A stretch of DNA of 10,882 nt from Patescibacteria group bacterium (GTDB lineage Bacteria > Patescibacteriota > Doudnabacteria > UBA920 > 2-01-FULL-50-11). Below are positions 1-5,509 of the stretch, piece after piece (the stretch's first letter is position 1; each line of letters begins with the position of its first letter). The notes under the pieces are model-generated. The model worked only from the letters and a program-made list of their open reading frames with translations, was not told where the DNA came from and did no database searches. The position numbers were made by a program, and so were the translations under genes. The DNA lies in contig JAMDAJ010000066.1 in the NCBI GenBank assembly GCA_023485925.1, positions 1 through 10,882 on the forward strand, given 5' to 3'.

Positions 1-507
1 TTGCCGGACGTTTCCTCGTTCAAAGCAGGCCAGACGCTTTCGGCCTCTGATTTTACCGCCGGTGAAGTTGTCGATTTAAGCGGCGTGATGAAAGGCCGGG
101 GTTTTACCGGCGCGGTCAAGCGGCACGGCTTCCACGGCGCGCCGGCCACTCACGGTCACGACCATCCAAAAGCAGTGGGCAGTATCGGCAGCCGCTACCC
201 CCAACACACTTTAAAAGGCACGCGCATGGCCGGGCGAATGGGCGGGCATAACGTGACCGTCAAGAATTTGAGCATTATCGATATTGACCCGGAGAAAAAT
301 TACCTTATCGTTTACGGCGCCGTACCGGGCGCATCCGGCGGATTGGTGAGGGTAAAAGCTACCGGCAGAAGCGCAAAATCCGTCATCAAACTTTTTCAGC
401 CGTCGGTAGTTTCAGTCAAAGCGGAAGCGAAAGCGGTCGAAGCGGAAAGTCAGCCGCAGGCCGAACAACCGGCGGTTAAGACGGATGAGGCCGCCAAACC
501 CCGTTAG
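1..507 (+). CDS. rplC: 50S ribosomal protein L3 (uL3), 5'-truncated by the window edge
   Basis: C-terminal 168 codons of L3, a large-subunit protein that binds 23S rRNA and reaches toward the peptidyl-transferase centre. The reading frame is open at base 1, so the true start lies upstream; the TTG at base 1 is just an internal Leu codon. Recognisable L3 blocks are KGRGFTGAVKRHGF (about visible residues 31-44), GSIGSRYPQ...KGTRMAGRMGG (60-82) and YGAVPGASGG (105-114). The loop after GSIG is about one residue shorter than in many bacteria and lacks the Gln methylated in E. coli L3. After about residue 135 there is a low-complexity Ala/Glu/Lys/Gln-rich tail of roughly 30 residues absent from E. 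coli L3. The gene ends in TAG, the only TAG stop here, and that codon lies inside an inverted repeat reaching the rplD start. By order, rpsJ is expected just upstream. Confidence 0.96.
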   Translation: MPDVSSFKAGQTLSASDFTAGEVVDLSGVMKGRGFTGAVKRHGFHGAPATHGHDHPKAVGSIGSRYPQHTLKGTRMAGRMGGHNVTVKNLSIIDIDPEKNYLIVYGAVPGASGGLVRVKATGRSAKSVIKLFQPSVVSVKAEAKAVEAESQPQAEQPAVKTDEAAKPR

Positions 508-577
508 AGATTCGTCTTTAACCGGGATAAATATTTTAAATCGATTTTAATCAAGTAGAATTAATCTCTAACGGGGT
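498..577 (+). promoter_or_regulatory. Inverted repeat joining the rplC stop to the rplD start, with a competing local hairpin (candidate RNA switch)
   Basis: A perfect 15-bp inverted repeat pairs 498-512 (ACCCCGTTAGAGATT) with 563-577 (AATCTCTAACGGGGT). The left arm contains the rplC TAG stop (505-507); the right arm ends on the first two bases of the rplD GTG start (576-578). A second hairpin uses the same left arm: 499-510 pairs with 515-526 (TCTTTAACCGGG) around a TTCG loop (511-514), with one G-U pair and one C-C mismatch. The two folds exclude each other, because both need 499-510. The local hairpin is followed by an A/T-rich run (ATAAATATTTT), so it also weakly resembles an attenuator. 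A ribosome terminating on rplC would cover the left arm and free the rplD start. The pairing is seen directly; the regulatory role is inferred. Confidence 0.6.
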
Positions 578-1217
578 GAAGGTCAAGGTTTACAATTTGA
601 ATTCTGACGCCGCAGTCGAAACGGAACTTTCCGAGAAGATTTTTAAAGTCGCGCCGAGTGCTTCGCTTATTCACCAGGCGGTCGTGGCCGAAATGGCCAA
701 TACCCGCAATACCGTAGCCCACACCAAGACGCGCGGCGAAGTGCGCGGTGGCGGGAAAAAGCCGTGGAAGCAAAAGGGCACGGGCCGCGCCCGCGCCGGC
801 TCTATCCGGAGTCCGATTTGGAAAGGCGGCGGCGTGACCTTTGGCCCGCGATCGAATCGCAATTTCAAGCAGTCCCTAAATCGCAGTCAGTTCCGCAAAG
901 GCTTGTTCTCGGTTTTAAGCCAGAAACTTTCGGCTAAAAAATTATTCGTTATCGAGGATTTCAAGCTTTCCGCGATCAAAACCAAGGAATTTCGGGCGCA
1001 GATCGTAAAAATTCGCGAAGGTCTGAAGTTGCCCGAAGGCGCCATCAATCTGGTTATTTCCGGACGCGACCACACCCTAGAATATAGTGCGCGCAATCTG
1101 CCCGAGGTCACGGTTTTGCGGGTTGCGCAAATCACGCCTTATCTGCTTTTGAAGCAGCCGGTCACCTTGATCTTTAAATCCGCGTTGCCGGTCATTGAGA
1201 AAACTTTCTCTAAATGA
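576..1217 (+). CDS. rplD: 50S ribosomal protein L4 (uL4)
   Basis: L4 has a globular domain on the ribosome surface and an extended loop lining the exit-tunnel constriction next to L22. The N-terminus MKVKVYNLNSD is typical. The Gly/Arg/Lys-rich loop runs over about residues 46-92, with KTRGEVRGGGKKPWKQKGTG (51-70) and RAGSIRSPIW (73-82). At 213 residues it is slightly longer than E. coli L4 (201). The start is GTG: reading upstream in frame there is no ATG, GTG or TTG before a stop at 537-539, and the N-terminus matches the family. The GTG is the end of the 15-bp inverted repeat with the end of rplC. In E. coli L4 is the autogenous repressor of the S10 operon, which makes a structured element at its own start notable. 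It ends in TGA, which forms the first bases of the repeat at 1215-1303. Confidence 0.97.
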   Translation: MKVKVYNLNSDAAVETELSEKIFKVAPSASLIHQAVVAEMANTRNTVAHTKTRGEVRGGGKKPWKQKGTGRARAGSIRSPIWKGGGVTFGPRSNRNFKQSLNRSQFRKGLFSVLSQKLSAKKLFVIEDFKLSAIKTKEFRAQIVKIREGLKLPEGAINLVISGRDHTLEYSARNLPEVTVLRVAQITPYLLLKQPVTLIFKSALPVIEKTFSK

Positions 1218-1303
1218 CGCGTTAGCGTCATCCTGACCCGCCTTAGGCGGAGAAGGATCTCATCGCAGACAAGTACGAGATCCTTCGCTCCGCTCAGGAT
1301 GAC
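1215..1303. repeat. Palindromic intergenic repeat, copy A (most complete)
   Basis: The 103-base rplD-rplW gap is almost filled by a nested palindrome. First, TGACGC (1215-1220, including the rplD TGA stop) pairs with GCGTCA (1225-1230). Then GTCATCCTGA (1227-1236) pairs perfectly with TCAGGATGAC (1294-1303), and inside it GAAGGATCTC (1252-1261) pairs perfectly with GAGATCCTTC (1277-1286). A side hairpin CCGCC-TTA-GGCGG (1238-1250) interrupts the left strand, giving a three-way-junction shape. No T-tract follows, so it is not a standard terminator. Related copies lie at 2966-3027, 4555-4648 and 10204-10245. It resembles small non-coding palindromic repeats (REP or MITE type); no transposase is nearby. 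Confidence 0.82.
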
Positions 1304-1320
1304 ATAATATTCATTGATAT

Positions 1321-1779
1321 ATGGGACTTTTCGACAAGTTCAAATTCAAGAAGGGTCAGCGGCCGGAAAAGAAATTTTCCGGAAAGAAGAAAAGCGAAAC
1401 GGAATCTTCCGAGAATGTTTTGGATATGGTGAAGGAAGAGGCGCCGGCGGCGGAGAAAGCCAAGAAGCCCGTGGCGCTGAAAGCCTCGACCGGTCGGGCC
1501 TTCCGCGTGCTTGTCCGCCCGGAGTTTTCCGAAAAAGCCCGAATGCTATCGCGAGAGAGCAAATACGTTTTTGTGGTGGACGACCGCGCCAATAAGCCGG
1601 AAGTGAAGAAAGCGGTGGAAAAGGTTTATGACGTGCATGTCAATGACGTGAATATTTTGAGGTTTGCCGGCAAAGCCCGCCGTTATGGCCGGGCGACCGG
1701 GCGCACGCGGTCCTGGAAAAAGGCTATCGTGAGCCTGCGCGAGGGCGAGAAGATCGAAGGATTAATCGATAACATTTAA
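1321..1779 (+). CDS. rplW: 50S ribosomal protein L23 (uL23) with long N-terminal extension
   Basis: L23 sits at the peptide tunnel exit and is the docking site for trigger factor and SRP. The conserved domain starts at about residue 61 (FRVLVRPEFSEKA) and runs to RSWKKAIVSLREGEKI. E71 in FSEK corresponds to E. coli Glu18, which contacts trigger factor. At 152 residues it exceeds E. coli L23 (100) because of about 58 extra N-terminal residues. These begin MGLFDKFKFKKG and continue as a Lys/Glu/Ser/Ala-rich linker. I chose the ATG at 1321; the next in-frame ATG (1426, Met36) would drop the MGLFDKF segment, and with no ribosome-binding site the sequence alone cannot exclude it. The gene is 1 base from rplB. 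Confidence 0.95.
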   Translation: MGLFDKFKFKKGQRPEKKFSGKKKSETESSENVLDMVKEEAPAAEKAKKPVALKASTGRAFRVLVRPEFSEKARMLSRESKYVFVVDDRANKPEVKKAVEKVYDVHVNDVNILRFAGKARRYGRATGRTRSWKKAIVSLREGEKIEGLIDNI

Positions 1780-1780
1780 A

Positions 1781-2614
1781 ATGGCGTTCAAGCTTTACAA
1801 ACCGACTACTCCCGCCCGACGGAAAACCTCGGTGATTGAGTATGCCAAAGTTTTGAAGAAAAACGTCGCAACTCCCAAAGGATTGTTGATGGCACAGGCA
1901 AAAACCGCCGGCCGCAATCATTCCGGGAAAATCACCGTGCGGCATCGCGGCGGGGGTGCTAGAAAAATCGTCCGCGAAGTGGATTTTAGGCGCGAGAAAC
2001 TCGGCATTCCGGCCAAAGTGCAGACCATTGAATATGACCCGAACCGCAGCGCTTTTATTTCGCTTGTCGCCTATGCTGACGGGGAGAAACGTTTTATTAC
2101 AGCCACCGAAGGGTTAAAAGTCGGCGACAAGGTGATCACGGCAACCGATGCCCCCATCAAGCCCGGCAACCGTCTGCCCTTGTCCCTTGTCCCCGTGGGA
2201 ACTTTTGTGCACGACGTAGAGTTGTTTCCCGGAGGCGGGGCAAAACTAGCCCGTGGTGCCGGCGCGTACGTGGTGGTGGCGGCGGTGGAAGGCGGCATGG
2301 CCAACTTGAAATTGCCTTCCGGGGAAATCCGCAAAGTGCCCGCCTCGGCCTGGGGTACCATCGGCTCGGTATCGAATTCCGACAACATCAACGTCCGCAT
2401 CGGGAAAGCCGGCCGGATGCGCCACATGGGTTTTCGGCCCACGGTGCGCGGCAAGGCGATGAACCCGGTGGATCACCCGCATGGCGGCGGCGAAGGTCAT
2501 AACCCCATCGGGATGAAGTATCCAAAAACCCCCTGGGGCAAGCACGCCTTTGGCGTCAAAACTCGTAAGCAGCATAAGTACAGCGATAAATTCATTTTGC
2601 AGCGCAGAAAATAA
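1781..2614 (+). CDS. rplB: 50S ribosomal protein L2 (uL2)
   Basis: L2 binds 23S rRNA near the peptidyl-transferase centre and is needed for subunit joining. The 277 residues match the usual length (E. coli 273). The N-terminal MAFKLYKPTTPARR, the central RNA-binding and SH3-like domains, and the signature NPVDHPHGGGEGHNP (about 228-242) are all present; H232 corresponds to the conserved His229 of E. coli L2. The C-terminus is the expected basic tail. The ATG lies one base after the rplW stop, with no Shine-Dalgarno, so translation is probably coupled to L23. Nothing is unusual in the protein itself. Confidence 0.98.
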   Translation: MAFKLYKPTTPARRKTSVIEYAKVLKKNVATPKGLLMAQAKTAGRNHSGKITVRHRGGGARKIVREVDFRREKLGIPAKVQTIEYDPNRSAFISLVAYADGEKRFITATEGLKVGDKVITATDAPIKPGNRLPLSLVPVGTFVHDVELFPGGGAKLARGAGAYVVVAAVEGGMANLKLPSGEIRKVPASAWGTIGSVSNSDNINVRIGKAGRMRHMGFRPTVRGKAMNPVDHPHGGGEGHNPIGMKYPKTPWGKHAFGVKTRKQHKYSDKFILQRRK

Positions 2615-2623
2615 TCATCTTTT

Positions 2624-2968
2624 ATGTCCCGCTCACTTAAAAAAAATCCGTTCATCGAGCCGAAACTTTTGAAGAAGATGTCCAAAGTGCGGCCGGGTGA
2701 AGGCAAGCCCATTAAAACCTGGTCGCGCGACTCGACCGTCTCTCCGGAAATGGTGGGCTTTTCCTTTGACGTGCATAACGGCCGGACTTTTACCACGGTG
2801 AAGATCGTGGAAGAGATGGTGGGGCATAAGCTGGGTGAATTCGCCGCGACGCGCAAGTTCCTCCGCCACGGCGGCCGTATGGCTAAAGAGCAGGAAGCGG
2901 CAGCGGCGGAAGCCGAGAAAGCCAAAGCGCAAGCGGCGACGGCCAAGCCCGAAGAGGGTAAGAAATGA
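2624..2968 (+). CDS. rpsS: 30S ribosomal protein S19 (uS19) with Ala/Glu/Lys-rich C-terminal tail
   Basis: S19 is in the head of the small subunit, binds 16S rRNA with S13 and contacts the A-site finger region. MSRSLKKNPFIEPKLL and GHKLGEFAATRKFLRHGG (67-84) are the family signatures. The product is 114 residues against about 92 normally; the extra part is a tail from about residue 86 made almost only of Ala, Glu, Lys and Gln. The ATG is 9 bases after rplB and is preceded directly by AATCATCTTTT rather than a Shine-Dalgarno. The gene ends in TGA, which is the first half of a small hairpin leading into repeat copy B. Confidence 0.97.
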   Translation: MSRSLKKNPFIEPKLLKKMSKVRPGEGKPIKTWSRDSTVSPEMVGFSFDVHNGRTFTTVKIVEEMVGHKLGEFAATRKFLRHGGRMAKEQEAAAAEAEKAKAQAATAKPEEGKK

Positions 2969-3027
2969 CCCGCAGGGTCATCCCTGAATCGAGTTTGGGG
3001 CAGGCCCTGAACGGAGAGAAGGATCTC
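2966..3027. repeat. Palindromic intergenic repeat, copy B (diverged)
   Basis: It lies in the 77-base rpsS-rplV gap. TGACCC (2966-2971, including the rpsS stop) pairs with GGGTCA (2975-2980) around GCA. Then comes TCCCTGA, and CCCTGAAT (2982-2989) can pair with GTTTGGGG (2993-3000) using three G-U pairs. The copy closes with GAAGGATCTC (3018-3027), identical to the inner left arm of copy A. The middle differs from copy A, and the mirrored right half (GAGATCC...GGATGAC) is absent. It looks like a half-element or a decayed copy. Confidence 0.6.
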
Positions 3028-3045
3028 GAACGCTGATTAATTTTT

Positions 3046-3465
3046 ATGGCAGAAGACAAAGATAAATTGAATATCACGGAAGCGACGGCCAAACTCGGCG
3101 ACCTGCATATTTCGCCGCGCAAGGTGCGGGCTGTATCCGACCTCATCCGCGGCAAGACGTTTAATGAGGCGGTGAAGGTTTTGACTTTTATCAGCAAGAA
3201 ATCGGCCAAGCCGTTACTGAAACTTTTGAATTCGGCCGCGGCGAATGCCCGCAACAATTTTCAGCTGGAACCGGAAAAGATGTGGATCACAAAGATTACC
3301 GTGGATACCGGACGGGTGAGCAGGCGTTATAAGCCGCGGGCCCAAGGCCGCGCCTTTCCCATCAACCGCCGGATGTCCGTGGTTAATCTGACTTTGTCCG
3401 CAGATGGGAAAGCAGGCGCCGCGCGGAAGAAGACCGTAAAATCAGCAAAGCCCGATAAGAAATAA
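3046..3465 (+). CDS. rplV: 50S ribosomal protein L22 (uL22)
   Basis: L22 binds several 23S domains; its long beta-hairpin lines the exit tunnel opposite L4. HISPRKVRAVSDLIRGK (21-37) and NSAAANARNN (62-71) are conserved helix segments. The hairpin segment RRYKPRAQGRAFPINRR (93-109) contains the usual tunnel-facing basic residues. At 139 residues it is longer than E. coli L22 (110): about 12 extra residues at the N-terminus (MAEDKDKLNITE) and a Lys/Ala-rich C-terminal tail of about 20. The ATG is preceded by an A/T run (GATTAATTTTT). The AAGGAT of repeat B lies more than 20 bases upstream, too far to act as a Shine-Dalgarno. Confidence 0.97.
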   Translation: MAEDKDKLNITEATAKLGDLHISPRKVRAVSDLIRGKTFNEAVKVLTFISKKSAKPLLKLLNSAAANARNNFQLEPEKMWITKITVDTGRVSRRYKPRAQGRAFPINRRMSVVNLTLSADGKAGAARKKTVKSAKPDKK

Positions 3466-3485
3466 TCCAAGTTTGAATCTATATT

Positions 3486-4142
3486 ATGGGTCATAAGATA
3501 AATCCCAAGGTCCTGCGTCTCGGTATCACCGACCACTGGCGTTCCAGATGGCTTTCTCGGCATGCTTTTCCCAAGACGTTGCAAGAGGACGTGAAGATCC
3601 GGGAATTCGTGCTTTCCAAAACCCGCAAGGCGGGCGTGGACCGCGTGGAGATAGAACGCTTCAACGAAGACATGGTGGTCATCATCAAAACCACCAAGCC
3701 GGGCATGATAATCGGCCGGGCCGGCGGGGGCATTGAGGAACTGAAAAAGGAACTGAAAGACCGACTCAAGCTCAAGAAGAACCTTAAGATCAATATCGAA
3801 GAGATAAAGCAGGTGAACCTTTCCGCGCAGGTCTGGGCTGATTCCATCGCCGACCAGTTGGAGAAGCGCATTTCCCACCGCAAGGCCTTAAAGCAGGCCA
3901 TTGAACAGATAATGGAGGCCGGCGCCAAAGGCGTTCGCATCCGGATCCAGGGCAGACTCGGCGGCGCGGAGATCGCGCGGGCCGAATGGCTGTATCGCGG
4001 CAGCATCCCGCTGCACACTTTGCGCGCGCATATCGACTACGGCGATTCCACGGCCTTTACCACTTACGGCACGATCGGCGTGAAAGTTTGGATAAATAAG
4101 GGTGAAGTTTTTAAGGAGAAGGCCGTAGGAGTGGCCAAATAA
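3486..4142 (+). CDS. rpsC: 30S ribosomal protein S3 (uS3)
   Basis: S3 forms part of the mRNA entry tunnel with S4 and S5 and has mRNA-unwinding activity. MGHKINPKVLRLGI opens the protein. The KH domain has its GXXG loop at G77-R-A-G80 (GMIIGRAGGGIEEL). The C-terminal domain has GRLGGAEIARAEW (156-168) and TTYGTIGVKVWI (192-203). The basic residues required for helicase activity in E. coli S3 (R131, R132, K135) align with R132, K133 and K136. Its 218 residues are within the usual range. The ATG is 20 bases after rplV, preceded by AATCCAAGT and an A/T stretch. Confidence 0.98.
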   Translation: MGHKINPKVLRLGITDHWRSRWLSRHAFPKTLQEDVKIREFVLSKTRKAGVDRVEIERFNEDMVVIIKTTKPGMIIGRAGGGIEELKKELKDRLKLKKNLKINIEEIKQVNLSAQVWADSIADQLEKRISHRKALKQAIEQIMEAGAKGVRIRIQGRLGGAEIARAEWLYRGSIPLHTLRAHIDYGDSTAFTTYGTIGVKVWINKGEVFKEKAVGVAK

Positions 4143-4158
4143 TTCGTTGTAATCAAGT

Positions 4159-4557
4159 ATGTTGACGCCGAAGAGAGTAAAACATCGCAAACATCACAAG
4201 AGAAATTTTTCCGGGCAGAGCAAAGGCGCGCTGACTTTGGCGTTTGGCGCTTACGGACTCAAATCCCTAACCGGCGGCTGGATAACCGCTCGTCAAATCG
4301 AGGCGGCCCGGCGCGCGATGACCCGCTACGTTCAGCGCGGTGGCAAAATTTGGATAAGGATATTCCCCGATAAACCGGTTACCACTCACGGCGCCGTCAT
4401 GGGCGGCGGCAAGGGCGCGGTGGACCATTTTGTTTCGGTGATCAAGCCCGGTCGCGTGCTGTTCGAGATGGACGGCGTGAATTTGGAACAGGCCAAAGAG
4501 GCCATGCGACTTGCGGCGCACAAGCTGCCGATGAAAACCGTATTTGTTAGCAAATGA
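4159..4557 (+). CDS. rplP: 50S ribosomal protein L16 (uL16) with shortened tRNA-facing loop
   Basis: L16 helps position A- and P-site tRNA and organises the central protuberance. MLTPKRVKHRKHHKR, GWITARQIEAARRAMTR (40-56) and GKIWIRIFPDKPVT (62-75) are diagnostic. The 132 residues are close to E. coli (136). The loop after FPDKP is about two residues shorter than in E. coli and reads THGAVMGGGKG (76-86) where E. coli has an Arg before MGKGKG. That Arg81, the hydroxylated residue of E. coli L16, has no counterpart here. The start codon directly abuts the motif AATCAAGT (4151-4158). The TGA stop pairs with the start of repeat copy C. Confidence 0.97.
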   Translation: MLTPKRVKHRKHHKRNFSGQSKGALTLAFGAYGLKSLTGGWITARQIEAARRAMTRYVQRGGKIWIRIFPDKPVTTHGAVMGGGKGAVDHFVSVIKPGRVLFEMDGVNLEQAKEAMRLAAHKLPMKTVFVSK

Positions 4558-4648
4558 CAAATCTTAATTTAATGATAAAAAGCTGTCATCCTGAAAGAAG
4601 TGAAGGATCCCTCGGCTCTCCCGCCATGGCGGGTTCGCTCGGGACGAC
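4555..4648. repeat. Palindromic intergenic repeat, copy C
   Basis: It occupies most of the 112-base rplP-rpmC gap. TGACA (4555-4559, including the rplP stop) pairs with TGTCA (4584-4588) across a 24-base A/T-rich loop. GTCATCCTGA (4585-4594) pairs with TCGGGACGAC (4639-4648) at 8 of 10 positions, the two differences being wobble-compatible. ATCCT (4588-4592) and AGGAT (4604-4608) form the inner core. A perfect 14-base palindrome CCCGCCATGGCGGG (4620-4633) is the counterpart of the CCGCC-TTA-GGCGG side hairpin of copy A, but sits on the other flank of the core. Confidence 0.72.
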
Positions 4649-4669
4649 AACTATCTGGAATAATATTGT

Positions 4670-4876
4670 ATGTCGTTTTTAAAAGCGAAAGAATTACGGA
4701 CCAAGAATCTGGAGCAGCTTGCCAAGATGCTTTCTGAACGGCAGGAAAAAATGCGGCATCTGCGTTTTCAGATCAGCCGGCGCGAGGTGAAGAACAATCA
4801 GGAGCTGAAATTCTTGCGCCGGGAGATCGCCCGGATCCATACCGTGATTCGCTCGCTTGCCCTGAAAGCCAATTAA
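4670..4876 (+). CDS. rpmC: 50S ribosomal protein L29 (uL29)
   Basis: Small two-helix protein beside L23 at the tunnel exit. At 68 residues (E. coli 63) it shows MSFLKAKELRTKNLEQL, a coiled-coil-like helix and the C-terminal RREIARIHTVIRSL typical of L29. Position between rplP and rpsQ confirms it. The ATG is preceded by the A/T stretch AATAATATTGT directly after repeat copy C, with no Shine-Dalgarno. The TAA stop overlaps the motif AATCAAGT that precedes rpsQ. Confidence 0.95.
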   Translation: MSFLKAKELRTKNLEQLAKMLSERQEKMRHLRFQISRREVKNNQELKFLRREIARIHTVIRSLALKAN

Positions 4877-4885
4877 TCAAGTTTT

Positions 4886-5137
4886 ATGGAAGCCACAACT
4901 CCGAAAAGTTATCAGACGATGGTCGGCGAGATTGTTTCGCACAAAACCCCTAAGACCGCCACGGTAAAAGTGACGTCGGTTAAGGTCCATCCGAAATACC
5001 ACAAACGCTATAATTCGGTGAAAAAGTACGTCGTGCACGACGAGGATGATGGGTTTAAAGTGGGGGACAAGGTTGAGTTCGTGCCGTCGCGACCATATTC
5101 GGCCACTAAGAAGTTTAAGATAGTTAAAAAAGCATGA
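4886..5137 (+). CDS. rpsQ: 30S ribosomal protein S17 (uS17)
   Basis: S17 is a primary 16S rRNA-binding protein with an OB fold. The 83 residues match E. coli (84). Conserved parts are GEIVSHKTPKTATVKV (14-29), HPKYHKRYNSVKKYVVHDE (35-53) and FKVGDKVEF (57-65), ending with the usual basic stretch. The ATG is 3 bases after the motif AATCAAGT (4875-4882). The last four bases are ATGA, shared with the start of rplN, so the last S10-operon gene is translationally coupled to the first spc gene. TGA here is imposed by that overlap. Confidence 0.97.
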   Translation: MEATTPKSYQTMVGEIVSHKTPKTATVKVTSVKVHPKYHKRYNSVKKYVVHDEDDGFKVGDKVEFVPSRPYSATKKFKIVKKA

Positions 5138-5505
5138 TCCAGTTACGCTCCCGATTGAATGTTGCCGACAACACCGGCGCCAAAGAAGTGGCGGTCTTTC
5201 CGATTTCCGGAAAGAACCGGCGGCGGAAGGTGGGTATAGGCGACGTGGTCGCGGCTTCCGTGAAGGTGGCCGGCCCTCACGGCCAGGTAAAAAAAGGAGA
5301 CAAGGTTTACGCTGTTATTGTTCGGACCTGCAAAGAATTGCGCCGCGCCGACGGGTCTTACATCCGCTTTGACGACAATGCCTGTATTTTGATAAATAAA
5401 GACACGGTGGAGCCCCGCGGCACCCGCGTCTTCGGACCCGTTCCCCGGGAACTTCGCGATTTAGGTTATACCAAGATCATTTCACTTGCCCCGGAAGTTT
5501 TATAA
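5134..5505 (+). CDS. rplN: 50S ribosomal protein L14 (uL14)
   Basis: L14 binds 23S rRNA at the subunit interface, forms intersubunit bridges and contacts L19. MIQLRSRLNVADNTGAKE and the signature region YAVIVRTCKELRRADGSYIRF (from about residue 59), followed by DDNACILIN (80-88), are textbook. It has 123 residues, as in E. coli. The start overlaps the rpsQ stop by 4 bases, whereas in E. coli the S10 and spc operons are separated here. Only 4 bases separate it from rplX. Confidence 0.98.
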   Translation: MIQLRSRLNVADNTGAKEVAVFPISGKNRRRKVGIGDVVAASVKVAGPHGQVKKGDKVYAVIVRTCKELRRADGSYIRFDDNACILINKDTVEPRGTRVFGPVPRELRDLGYTKIISLAPEVL

Positions 5506-5509
5506 ACTT

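Noticed and set aside
538..547. 10-base palindrome AAATCGATTT in the rplC-rplD loop as an operator
   Set aside because: Short and A/T-rich, within a transcribed operon gap; easily chance and with no second copy nearby.
1227..1303. Repeat copy A as a Rho-independent terminator between rplD and rplW
   Set aside because: No T-tract follows the hairpin and the operon continues; a true terminator here would cut off most essential ribosomal genes.
1303..1308. CATAAT after copy A, and AATAAT/TAATAT at 4659-4666 after copy C, as internal -10 promoters
   Set aside because: No matching -35 or TG extension, and A/T-rich bases precede nearly every start here; the shared ATAATATT (1304-1311, 4660-4667) is not enough.
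3018..3025. AGAAGGAT before rplV as a Shine-Dalgarno
   Set aside because: It is more than 20 bases from the ATG at 3046 and belongs to the repeat core.
5486..5509. TTG start giving L24 eight extra residues
   Set aside because: It overlaps rplN by 20 bases, while the ATG at 5510 gives the standard L24 N-terminus.
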